DNA of 34,692 nt from JAWLGJ01 sp041685145 (lineage in GTDB: Bacteria > Pseudomonadota > Alphaproteobacteria > Rhodospirillales > Magnetospirillaceae), in NCBI GenBank assembly GCA_041685145.1, contig JAWLGJ010000029.1, positions 1-34,692 on the forward strand, read 5' to 3'. Positions 16,610 through 23,785 of the stretch are shown one piece after another. Position numbers and translations under genes: made by a program. The notes below the pieces were generated by a model, which searched no databases, was not told the origin of the DNA, and saw only the letters and a program-made list of their open reading frames with translations. Within the stretch, counting starts at the first letter, position 1. Every line of letters begins with the position of its first letter.

Positions 16610-16659
16610 GATTAACCGACGGCGCCCGGCGGCCCACGCGGTCCTCGTCGCGGTTAATC
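16610..16659. promoter_or_regulatory. Inverted pair of GATTAACCG, candidate operator
   Basis: GATTAACCG at 16610-16618 is repeated in perfect inverse as CGGTTAATC at 16651-16659. The centres are 41 bp apart, close to four helical turns, so both sites would face the same side of DNA. This suits two dimers or a small loop. No function is proven. Confidence 0.4.
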
Positions 16660-16817
16660 GTTCCGGGTGAGCGGGCGGCGGGCCTGCGGCGGGTCGGCTG
16701 CGCCACGGTGGGCGGGGCCGCTAATCCCAATGCGCGGACAAACCCTGCCTGGGTGAATTGAAGTTCGCCGCCGAGGCGTCAACTGTGCCTAAGGTTCAGA
16801 GGCCGGAGGCGCCCGCC

Positions 16818-17534
16818 ATGGAGCACTGGGACCACCAGGACCGTCGTCAGGTGCATTCGTTGCTGGTCGATCCTCGCGACTTCACGCGGCAGTGCCTGTC
16901 GCAGCTTTTGGAAATCAACGCCCGCGACTTCGTCGTCCACGGTGCGGCGGACGCGGAGGCGGTTCCCGCCGAAACCCTGGAGCTGTGTGGCGTGGCGCTG
17001 CTGGTGTGCGACGGCCTGCCGCGCGAGCGCGCCTTCGAGCGTTACCTGCGGGTGCTGCACGCGCGAAAGCCGGATCTGCCCATTGTCGTCCTCGGCGCGC
17101 TGGAGGACGTGGGCGGGGCGTGGGAGGTCATGCGGCAGGGCGTGCGGGGCTATCTGTCACCCTTGCTGGACGTCGAGCAGATCGTCGCGGCGCTGCGTCT
17201 GGTGATCTCGGGCGGCATCTGTATCGGGCCGCCGTCCGGCAGCGGCCGCGCGGAGGGACCGGAGCCCGACGCCCACCGCCGGGACGCGGCGCCGCCGCGC
17301 CTTCCCCTGACGCCGCGCGAAGCCGAAGTCCTGAGGCATCTGCGGCAGGGCAAGCCGAACAAGATCATCGCCTTCGAACTGAAGGTGTCCGAGAACACGG
17401 TGAAGGTGCACGTCGCCCGCATCCTGAAGAAGCTGAGGGCCCCGAACCGAACCGCGCTCGCCTGCCTGCCGCCGGGCAGGCTCGGGCCGCTGCCGTCGGC
17501 CGCTGTTGACAGGGGCGGCGCGGAAGCCGGCTAG
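16818..17534 (+). CDS. LuxR/NarL-type response regulator with atypical receiver
   Basis: This 238-residue transcription factor has an N-terminal receiver-like domain (about residues 12-135), where the usual acidic pair is reduced to LLVDP and the phosphoacceptor region reads LLVCDGLP. The C-terminal LuxR helix-turn-helix is LTPREAEVLRHL, then NKIIAFELKVSENTVKVHV near residues 165-210. I chose ATG 16818 because GGAGG lies eight bases upstream; an in-frame TTG at 16758 would add 20 residues. It is divergent from the EPS cluster and probably regulates it. Its stop overlaps the stop of the converging downstream gene through a shared CTAG. Confidence 0.88.
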   Translation: MEHWDHQDRRQVHSLLVDPRDFTRQCLSQLLEINARDFVVHGAADAEAVPAETLELCGVALLVCDGLPRERAFERYLRVLHARKPDLPIVVLGALEDVGGAWEVMRQGVRGYLSPLLDVEQIVAALRLVISGGICIGPPSGSGRAEGPEPDAHRRDAAPPRLPLTPREAEVLRHLRQGKPNKIIAFELKVSENTVKVHVARILKKLRAPNRTALACLPPGRLGPLPSAAVDRGGAEAG

Positions 17535-18043
17535 GCCCTTGCGGCGGGCGCCGCGGGCGGCGCCCAGGGCAGGGCGGCGCGCGTGCAGGCGTCCATCGCC
17601 ACCACCGCCAGCACCGGCGCCACCGACGGCCCGTCCAGGCCGAGACCGCGCGCCAGATCCCTCACCTTGCGGCCCAGATAGATCCGCAGCCACGGCGGCG
17701 AGGCCAGGGTCCGCCCGTCCTGCCGATACACCAGGAGCCCTTCCGGTCCCGCCAGTTCCGCCAGCAGGGGGCGCAGCTCGCCGTTGGCGGCGACGGGGGC
17801 GAGCAGGAGGCTGCCGTCGCAGCGCGGGTGGTAAAGGGCGCGGGCGCGGAAGGCGCCGCTGCGGGTGAGGTCGACGGTTCCGCCGTCGGTCCATCCGGCG
17901 GCGACCAGCGCCGCCGCCGCCGCGTCCGTGGGCGCCACGGCATCCGGCGCGCCCGCGTCACCCTTGGGCGCGACTTTTCCGGGAAGGCTGACCGCCGCCA
18001 GCAGGACGACGCTAGCGGCGAGCGCGGCGGGAGAAAAGTTCAT
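17531..18043 (-). CDS. Exosortase-associated exported protein of unknown function
   Basis: The protein has 170 residues. An N-terminal hydrophobic segment (residues 5-22) may be a signal peptide or anchor. The rest contains ALYHPRCDGSLLLAP with a single Cys in the middle and a WLRIYLGRKVRDLARGL helix. It overlaps the end of the exosortase gene by 32 bp, so the two are translationally coupled. Exosortases are often followed by EpsI-type (DUF3485) proteins of similar size; this one occupies that place, but I cannot recognise clear EpsI motifs. Likely role: periplasmic partner of the exosortase in sorting or in EPS export. It ends against the LuxR-type gene, sharing CTAG as stop codons on both strands. 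Confidence 0.7.
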   Translation of the reverse strand: MNFSPAALAASVVLLAAVSLPGKVAPKGDAGAPDAVAPTDAAAAALVAAGWTDGGTVDLTRSGAFRARALYHPRCDGSLLLAPVAANGELRPLLAELAGPEGLLVYRQDGRTLASPPWLRIYLGRKVRDLARGLGLDGPSVAPVLAVVAMDACTRAALPWAPPAAPAARA

Positions 18044-18884
18044 GGCGCGTCCCGTAGACGGCGACTCCGAACGAGAAGGCCAGGACGGCCAGCCCGACCA
18101 GCGACTGGCCCAGCCCCTCGTGCAGGCGCTGGTGGTGTTCGAGGCTCCAACTGGTCACCGCCAGCCGAACCGTGTTGATAACGACGACGCCGGCGACCAC
18201 CGCCGCCCAAAGCGCCGGTTCCGTGCGCTGCCAGGCGGGGCGCACCGCCCGCGTGAAGGCGAAGCAGGCCAGCAGCCCCTGCAGCATCGGCTTGATCGCG
18301 ACGCACGCCGCCACGACGACGACCTCATACCCCATGCCGGTGTCGATGACGTTGCCCGCCCGCTGGACGCCGTCGCGAAAGAGGCCCAGCAGCCCCGCCG
18401 CCAGGGCGGCGTCGAGGGGCGCCCAGACGGGGGTGACGGCGGTCAGCAGCAGCCGTCCCCAGGCCTCGTGGACGGCGACGGCGAGGAAGACGGCGGCGCC
18501 CGCCGCCAGCGGCACGTCGCGGCGCGCCGCCACGACCGCGTAGCCGCCCAGGATGGTGGCCCCCAGCCAGCCCGCCGCCTGGTGCGGGAGCAGAACCGCG
18601 GCCGCCGTCAGCGCCGCCACCCCCCAATCCGCCGCGGAAATCGGCCGCGCACCGCCGCGGCTGCGGTTGACGAGCAGCAGGGCGATGATGCCGCTCGCCA
18701 GCGCCAGCGCGTCCATGCCCAGCACGCTGCCGCCGGCGACGCCGGTCGCGTCCGGGTCGAGATGGGCGGCGACGTCGGCGCCGAAGCCGTTGACGGCGCA
18801 CACCGCGAACAGCCCAAGAAACAGGTCCGCCCGGTCGGAGCTGCGTCGCGCGGACGGGAAAGAATTGACGGATGGCGCGCCCAT
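18012..18884 (-). CDS. Exosortase/archaeosortase family membrane transpeptidase
   Basis: The protein has 290 residues from ATG 18884 (305 if ATG 18929 is used; neither has a strong ribosome-binding site). About seven to eight hydrophobic helices are present. The catalytic triad expected of exosortases can be placed: Cys in GYEVVVVAACVAIKP, Arg in INTVRLAVTSW and His in LHEGLGQSLVG, in the right order near the C-terminus. Exosortases cut proteins bearing C-terminal PEP-CTERM-like tails in the inner membrane and occur with EPS loci. Here the usual Gly after the Cys region is replaced by Ala/Ile, a modest deviation. A divergent small gene at 19038 encodes a candidate substrate. The gene is coupled to the accessory protein at 17531-18043. 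Confidence 0.8.
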   Translation of the reverse strand: MGAPSVNSFPSARRSSDRADLFLGLFAVCAVNGFGADVAAHLDPDATGVAGGSVLGMDALALASGIIALLLVNRSRGGARPISAADWGVAALTAAAVLLPHQAAGWLGATILGGYAVVAARRDVPLAAGAAVFLAVAVHEAWGRLLLTAVTPVWAPLDAALAAGLLGLFRDGVQRAGNVIDTGMGYEVVVVAACVAIKPMLQGLLACFAFTRAVRPAWQRTEPALWAAVVAGVVVINTVRLAVTSWSLEHHQRLHEGLGQSLVGLAVLAFSFGVAVYGTRHELFSRRARR

Positions 18885-19037
18885 GGTTGTTCCGGCGTCG
18901 GGTGGAACGAAGGTCGTTTCCCTTCCCATTTCGGCGTCGCGGGCGGTGAGTGCCAGAGAGTAACTCCATCTGATGAATGCCGCCCGCGCCGTGAGACGAC
19001 TACCCTCGGGTCTTCACTGGCAGAGGAGCAACTCGCG

Positions 19038-19250
19038 ATGAAGACGTTACTCGCCGTCGCCATACTCGCGATGACCGCGGCGCCGGCCGTGGCCGGACCG
19101 GGCAACAGCGACTGGGGGAAAAGCCGCGGTCTCAAGCTCGGTCACCGGGTCAGCGCGCCGCTGCCGCTGGCGGCGGGCCTGCCGGCGCTGGCGCTTGCCG
19201 GCGGGCTCTTGGCCGCCGGCATGTACGCGGGCCGTCGCAAGGACGACTAG
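19038..19250 (+). CDS. Small exported protein with VPLPA-CTERM-like sorting tail
   Basis: The protein has 70 residues. Residues 1-19 form a signal peptide with a likely cut after AVA. A short polar stretch (GPGNSDWGKSRGLKLGHR) follows. The tail reads APLPLAAGLPALALAGG, continues hydrophobic, and ends GRRKDD: a PLP motif, a membrane helix and a basic cluster. That is the layout of the alphaproteobacterial VPLPA-CTERM signal recognised by exosortases, though Ala replaces the first Val and two Asp follow the basic residues. After removal of both ends only about 25 residues would remain. GAGGAG lies nine bases before the ATG. It is transcribed away from the exosortase gene about 150 bp off. It could instead be a simple small membrane protein. 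Confidence 0.75.
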   Translation: MKTLLAVAILAMTAAPAVAGPGNSDWGKSRGLKLGHRVSAPLPLAAGLPALALAGGLLAAGMYAGRRKDD

Positions 19251-19271
19251 CCGCCGAAGGAGAGGGGCATC

Positions 19272-19302
19272 GGGGCCCGCGACGCGCGCCGTCGCGGGCC
19301 CC
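19272..19302 (+). terminator. Hairpin terminator after the small sorted protein
   Basis: GGGGCCCGCGAC at 19272-19283 pairs perfectly with GTCGCGGGCCCC at 19291-19302 around a seven-base loop. It lies 21 bp after the stop at 19250. The following T tract is poor (tctatg), so termination may be only partly intrinsic. Confidence 0.65.
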
Positions 19303-19572
19303 TCTATGCATGAGCGCACCATAAGATTCCCGGAGGCGGCAGCGCGCATATCCATTGGTGTGGAAAGGGAGATTCCGGGACTACTCCAACAGTCATCGCC
19401 ATCGATTTAACATTCCGAACGTATCGATACTGTATTCATATTCTCTATACGGCTCTATGACTTCCCTCATGGTGTTAACATCACCATTAAACGGGGGCAA
19501 ACTTTTTTACCATAGCTGATTTCATTGCTGCCGCCGTAAAGTCCCAAGCCTGCAGACCGCGAGGTGGGACGT
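19303..19572. promoter_or_regulatory. AT-richer promoter region of the second LuxR-type gene
   Basis: This region holds no gene. From about 19380 to 19520 it is clearly richer in A+T than the rest of the window. It contains the 10-bp palindrome GTATCGATAC (19421-19430), the 19-bp dyad ATGGTGTTAACATCACCAT (19469-19487) and a run of six T at 19504-19509. It probably contains promoter and operator elements for the gene at 19573; exact -35/-10 boxes were not assigned. Confidence 0.55.
19469..19487. promoter_or_regulatory. Dyad with six-base arms, candidate operator
   Basis: ATGGTG and CACCAT flank a seven-base TTAACAT spacer whose edge forms a central GTTAAC. It lies 85 bp before the ATG of the LuxR-type gene, a suitable place for autoregulation or for binding by its paralogue at 16818. 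No binding is shown. Confidence 0.45.
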
Positions 19573-20358
19573 ATGGAATTGAAGCTGCAAGATCAGGGCG
19601 TCCGCGTGGACGATGCGCCGAGGGGGCGCGCGGCCGGCAGTCTTCGGGGGTCCTTGAACGTCGCCCTGGTCGGCGGCGGCCCGCTGGGGCAGCAGATTGT
19701 CCGGCAGTGGCTTCGGCAGGTGAGTCCGGCCGCCGGCATCGCCGCGTTTCACGGCCCCGATGACCTGCTGGCGACGGCCGCGACCGACAGGCGGCCGGAC
19801 CTGATCGTCGGCGTGCTCCTGCACACCCGCCCCACGCCACAGACCTTCGAGGCCCTCCGGCCCCTGGTCGCGAGCGGTGCCGGGTCGCCCGTCGTCGTGG
19901 TGGCCGCCGAGGAGGCGCCGCATCTGGTCGCGGCGGCCTTGCGCCGCGGCATCCGCGGCTACATCACCACCAGTCTGCCGCCTGCCGTGGCCGCCGCGGC
20001 CGTGAAGCTGGTGCTGTTGGGCGGCATCTTCGCGCCGCCGGCGGCGGCGCCGGATGCCGCCGGCCAGGGGGCGCCCCCACCGAAACCCGCCGCCACCGGC
20101 GGCGCGGAGTCGCGGCCCGCGCCGTCGTCGGTGGAAGCGGCGGCGCAACCGCGCCTGTCGCCACGGGAACGGCAGGTTCTTGACCTGCTGCGGATGGGGC
20201 TTTCGAACCGCATGATCGCCGCCGATCTGCGCATTTCGCAGAACACGGTGATGGTGCATGTGCGCCACCTGATGCGCAAGCTCGGCGCCACCAACCGGAC
20301 CCAGGCGGTCTTTCGCGCCCGTGTCCTGACGGCCGAGGGCGAGGACGGGGGTATCTGA
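19573..20358 (+). CDS. LuxR-type regulator with pseudo-receiver domain
   Basis: This 261-residue protein has an N-terminal receiver-like fold (about residues 28-155, NVALVGGGPLGQQIVRQWL to the GGIF strand) without the acidic pair and without a phosphoacceptor Asp (DLIVGVLLHTRP). A Pro/Ala-rich linker follows. The C-terminal LuxR helix-turn-helix is LSPRERQVLDLLRMG, then NRMIAADLRISQNTVMVHV. It probably responds to something other than phosphorylation, or acts constitutively. ATG 19573 is favoured by GAGG eight bases upstream; an in-frame GTG at 19564 is possible. It resembles the regulator at 16818 in domain plan, and the two flank the exosortase genes. Likely targets are EPS genes, by context. 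Confidence 0.88.
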   Translation: MELKLQDQGVRVDDAPRGRAAGSLRGSLNVALVGGGPLGQQIVRQWLRQVSPAAGIAAFHGPDDLLATAATDRRPDLIVGVLLHTRPTPQTFEALRPLVASGAGSPVVVVAAEEAPHLVAAALRRGIRGYITTSLPPAVAAAAVKLVLLGGIFAPPAAAPDAAGQGAPPPKPAATGGAESRPAPSSVEAAAQPRLSPRERQVLDLLRMGLSNRMIAADLRISQNTVMVHVRHLMRKLGATNRTQAVFRARVLTAEGEDGGI

Positions 20359-20407
20359 CGACCGGCACGCCGGCGCCGCACCGCAGCCCGCCATCCGAGG
20401 GGTGATC

Positions 20408-21079
20408 ATGAAGACGAATGCCGCGCCTTTCATGCCAGTCGTCGTCCGGCCGCTGGCCCGGCAGCCGATCGGCCTGGCGCTGGTCCTCGCGCTGGTGGCG
20501 GCGGCCGTCACCGCGGCGCTGATCGTTGCGTATTTCGAGTTGGGCATGGATCCCGAACTGTTCGTTCGCGACCCCAACGCGCTCGCCCACCAGCCGGAAT
20601 ACTATGGCGTCATATCGAACCTTTCGGTGATGGGCTGGATCACGGCGGCGGCGGCGGCGCTGTTCGCCGCCCGGCTGGTTCGCCGCGGCGGTGGGGCGCC
20701 GGGCGCCCGGTACGCCCTCCTTTACGGCGGTTGGTTGTCGGCCGTCGCCGCCGTCGACGACATGTTCATGCTCCACGAGGGCGCCAGCGAGCGCGCCGGC
20801 GTGCCGGAGGAACTGATCATGCTGGTCTACGCCGTGTTGGGGGTGGCGTGGCTGGTCCGTTCGTGGCGGACGGTCGCCGAAGGCGAGTGGCTGCTGGCCG
20901 TGGGCGGGCTGGCCGGGCTCGCCTGCTCGGTGGTGCTCGACCTGGAGGCGGTCCATGTGCGCGGCGAGGTCCTGTTCGAGGACATGGCGAAATTCTTCGG
21001 CATCCTGTTCTGGACCGCCTTCCTGCTGAGGCTGGGCTGGCACGAGTCGCGCAAGGTGTCGCGGTCGGGGCGTGCCTGA
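20408..21079 (+). CDS. Unknown integral membrane protein with DDxFxxHE motif
   Basis: The protein has 223 residues and about six hydrophobic helices (the first near residues 17-42). I do not recognise the family. The only striking motif is AVDDMFMLHEGASE near residue 118, with Asp-Asp, His and Glu clustered at a helix start, which could bind a metal or form an active site. GAGGGG lies just before ATG 20408; an in-frame GTG at 20402 is an alternative. It is 49 bp downstream of the LuxR-type gene and upstream of the flippase on the same strand, so co-transcription is likely and a role in EPS is inferred from position only. Confidence 0.75.
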   Translation: MKTNAAPFMPVVVRPLARQPIGLALVLALVAAAVTAALIVAYFELGMDPELFVRDPNALAHQPEYYGVISNLSVMGWITAAAAALFAARLVRRGGGAPGARYALLYGGWLSAVAAVDDMFMLHEGASERAGVPEELIMLVYAVLGVAWLVRSWRTVAEGEWLLAVGGLAGLACSVVLDLEAVHVRGEVLFEDMAKFFGILFWTAFLLRLGWHESRKVSRSGRA

Positions 21080-21290
21080 GGGGTTGGCGGATGACGAAAG
21101 GGCATTACCCCCGCCCGTCACCCGAAGCCGTGACTGTATGGCCGGGGCGGCGCCGTCTACCGTCCCTCGGCCGCGGAAGACACCCCACCCCGATCCCGCA
21201 GCGCCATCGGCGCGGCCACGAGGGCGAGGAGACCAACGCGATGCATCCGGTCGGGCGTTGCCAAGGCCCACGGCCCCCGAAGGGCCACGC

Positions 21291-22793
21291 ATGACCCGGT
21301 CGGCGCCGACCGTCGCGGCGTCCGGCGACCCGCTCGTCCGCCTGGCCCACTATTCCGGCAGCAACCTGCTGCGGCGGGCGCTGGGGCTGGGCTATGCCTA
21401 TGCAAAGCCACGGTATCTGGCGCCGGCGGAACTGGGGGTGTGGAACATCCTCAACCTGGTGCCGGTCTACGGCAGCTATCTGCATCTCGGCGCCCGCAAC
21501 GCCCTGGAATTGAAGGTGCCCAAGCTGCTGGCCGAGGGCCGTGAAACGGAGGCGGCGGCCGTCATCGGCTGCGTCTACCGCGCCACGCTTGTGGCCAACG
21601 GGGTTGTCGCGGCGGCGCTCCTGCTCCTGGCCGTCGTCGGCGGCTTCGACGCGGTGACGCGGTTCGGCCTCGCCGCCCTGGCGCCCGCCATGCTGCTGAT
21701 CTGGTACCACGACCAGCAGTTGGCGGTGTTGAAGGCGGAACAGCGTTTCGAGATCATCTCCGGCGCCAATGTGCTGAGGGCGGCGACGCTCCTGGCCGTC
21801 AGCATTCCGCTGGTGGTCTGGCTGGGCTTCTGGGGCGTGTGCGTGGGCTTCGCCCTCACCCAAGGGGTCGTGGCGGGTTATTTCCGGTGGCGCAGCCCCA
21901 TGCGGCGGGTGGGCCGCTTCGACGCCGGCGTCTTCCTGGCGCTGGTGCGCGAGGGCGCGCCGGTGCTGGCCTTCGTCGCCGGGCTGACGCTGCTGACCAC
22001 CACCGACCGCCTGGTGGTGGGCTGGCTGCTGGGGATCGAGGCGGTGGGCTTCTACAGCGTCGCCCTGGTCGCCGCCACCTTCGCGCTCCAGGTGCCCCTG
22101 GCGGCGCGCGACATGCTCGAGCCGCGCCTGATGGCGAGCCTCGCCGACGGCGTCACCGCGCGGTTGTGGCGGGAATTCCTGCTGTGGCCGCTGCTCAACG
22201 TCGCCGTCTACTTCCCATTCATCGTCGGCGGCCTCGCCTTCCTGGTCGACGAGGTCCTGGTCGCGCTGCTGCCGCGCTATGTGGCGAGCGCCGTGCCCGC
22301 GGTGGTGCTGTGCGGCGGATGCTATTTCCTGGTCCAGGTGCAGATCGCGCGCGGAATGGTGTTCGCCAACGGCTGGCAGTTGCGGGTGCTGCCCTTCCAC
22401 CTGGCGGGCGTGGCCGTCAACGTGGCGCTGAGCGTGGTCTTCGTGAAGCAGGGCTGGGGGCTGGCCGGCGTCGCCGCCGCCAGCAGCGTCGCCTTCGCGG
22501 CGGCGATGACCCTGGTCCTGCTCTACGCCTTCAGTCGCGGGCCGTTGTCGCCCCGCGAATGGGGGCCGGTGCTGGGGGTGGTGTTCCTGGCGCCGGGATT
22601 GTCGGTGGCGGTCGTGTGGGGCCTGGCGCGGGTGCTGACGCCCGGCGAGGTCGCCCTGCTGCCGTCGCTGGGCGGTCTTGCCCTGTTCATGGCGGCCCAG
22701 GCGGTGCTGATCACTGCCCTGCGCCGCGTGTTTCCCGGAATCAAGCCGCTGCCGCGGCCGTGGCGGCGCCGCAGACGAGGCCGACATGCCTGA
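21291..22793 (+). CDS. Wzx-type polysaccharide flippase (MOP superfamily)
   Basis: The protein has 500 residues with about 12 to 14 hydrophobic helices, as in lipid-linked oligosaccharide flippases. The N-terminal region (LLRRALGLGYAYAKPRYLAP, GVWNILNLVPVYGSYLHLG) follows the Polysacc_synt pattern, and TTTDRLVVGWLLGIEAVGFYS is typical of the central helices. It would move undecaprenyl-linked repeat units across the inner membrane for the Wzy protein encoded at 5065-6474. ATG 21291 has GAAGGG upstream; longer in-frame extension is low-quality sequence. The gap from 21080 to 21290 holds no recognised feature. Its stop overlaps the next gene by 8 bp. Confidence 0.9.
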   Translation: MTRSAPTVAASGDPLVRLAHYSGSNLLRRALGLGYAYAKPRYLAPAELGVWNILNLVPVYGSYLHLGARNALELKVPKLLAEGRETEAAAVIGCVYRATLVANGVVAAALLLLAVVGGFDAVTRFGLAALAPAMLLIWYHDQQLAVLKAEQRFEIISGANVLRAATLLAVSIPLVVWLGFWGVCVGFALTQGVVAGYFRWRSPMRRVGRFDAGVFLALVREGAPVLAFVAGLTLLTTTDRLVVGWLLGIEAVGFYSVALVAATFALQVPLAARDMLEPRLMASLADGVTARLWREFLLWPLLNVAVYFPFIVGGLAFLVDEVLVALLPRYVASAVPAVVLCGGCYFLVQVQIARGMVFANGWQLRVLPFHLAGVAVNVALSVVFVKQGWGLAGVAAASSVAFAAAMTLVLLYAFSRGPLSPREWGPVLGVVFLAPGLSVAVVWGLARVLTPGEVALLPSLGGLALFMAAQAVLITALRRVFPGIKPLPRPWRRRRRGRHA

Positions 22794-23673
22794 CGTGACC
22801 GTGGTCATCCCCGCCTACAACCGCACCGCCATGCTGCGCCGGGCGGTCGCCAGCGCATTGGCGCAAAGCCACGCCGCGCTTGAGGTGCTGGTCGTCGATG
22901 ACGGGTCCGAGGACGACGTCGCGGCGGCGCTGGGCGACGTCGACGACCCGCGCCTGACGGTCATCCGCCACCCGGCGAACCGCGGCGCCTCGGCCGCCCG
23001 CAACACCGGAATCGCCCACGCGGCCGGCGCCTTCGTCGCGTTCCTGGACAGTGACGACGAATGGCTGCCCGGCATCATCGAGCGGCAGTTGGCGCGGTTT
23101 CGCGCGGCCGCTCCCGACACGGTGTTGGTCTATGCCGGGGTCCGCCTCGTCCCGCCGCTGAAGCCGCCGCGCGCGCGGTATCCGCGCGGCGACCTGTCAC
23201 AGGCGCTGGCGGTGCGCAACGTCATCGGCGGCACGTCCTGCGTGATGGCGCGCCGCGCCGCCCTCCAGGCGGTCGGGGGCTTCGACGAAAGCCTGCCCAG
23301 CGGCCAGGACTGGGATCTGTATATCCGCCTGGCGCGGCTGGGCCCCATCGAGGCCGTCGAGGAACCGTTGGTGCTCTACCATGTGCACGGCGCCTCGATC
23401 ACCGCATCCGCTGCCACCTCCGTGGCAGGGCACCGGCGCCTGAGGCGGAAGCACGCCGCGGCCGTGGCCGCCCTGCCGCCGGCGCTGCGGGCGCAGCACG
23501 AGATGATGATGGCGGAGTTGTTCCTGTGGAAGCGGGCGTGGCTGGACGCCGTCGGCTGCCTGCTGCGCGCCGCCCGCGCCGACCCCGGCGTGTGGGCGCG
23601 CGGCATCGATCGGCTGATGGCGCGCAGGCTGCGGCGGGGCGTCCTCCCCTACCCGCGCCGGCGGGGGCGTTGA
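22786..23673 (+). CDS. Glycosyltransferase family 2
   Basis: This 295-residue inverting GT-A enzyme begins TVVIPAYNRTAMLRRAV, then has LVVDDGSEDD and the metal-binding FLDSDDEWLPG near residue 86, with GQDWDLYIRLARLG as the acceptor-site motif near 172. No membrane helix is seen, so it is cytoplasmic. It adds a sugar to the EPS repeat unit; specificity is unknown. Its ATG lies inside the flippase gene end (8-bp overlap), a clear sign of coupling. It is the last EPS gene; the 112 bp to the converging gabT gene hold only weak GC-rich inverted repeats. Confidence 0.92.
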   Translation: MPDVTVVIPAYNRTAMLRRAVASALAQSHAALEVLVVDDGSEDDVAAALGDVDDPRLTVIRHPANRGASAARNTGIAHAAGAFVAFLDSDDEWLPGIIERQLARFRAAAPDTVLVYAGVRLVPPLKPPRARYPRGDLSQALAVRNVIGGTSCVMARRAALQAVGGFDESLPSGQDWDLYIRLARLGPIEAVEEPLVLYHVHGASITASAATSVAGHRRLRRKHAAAVAALPPALRAQHEMMMAELFLWKRAWLDAVGCLLRAARADPGVWARGIDRLMARRLRRGVLPYPRRRGR

Positions 23674-23785
23674 CAGGCGGGAAGGCGCCGGCGCTTGCCG
23701 TTCAGGGGATGGCCGGGCGCCCACCGCACACGATCCCTTGAGCGCGCCATGCCCGCTGTCAACAGGGCGGCCATTGCGGAACGCC

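Larger units (their letters stand above)
16464..16817. promoter_or_regulatory. Divergent intergenic region between the EPS cluster and the LuxR-type regulator
   Basis: This 354-bp stretch has no gene. It should hold the promoter of the long minus-strand EPS cluster and that of the plus-strand regulator. It contains the dyad TATTAGCGTAATA at 16589-16601 and a separated inverted pair of GATTAACCG at 16610-16618 and 16651-16659. The segment 16560-16620 is locally AT-richer than its surroundings. I could not assign -35/-10 boxes with confidence. Confidence 0.6.

Noticed and set aside
16758..16817. Upstream TTG start for the LuxR-type gene
   Set aside because: ATG 16818 has GGAGG at proper spacing; the extra 20 residues lie before the receiver fold.
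23674..23785. Bidirectional terminator between the converging glycosyltransferase and gabT genes
   Set aside because: Only short GC-rich self-complementary stretches without a usable loop or T tract are seen.
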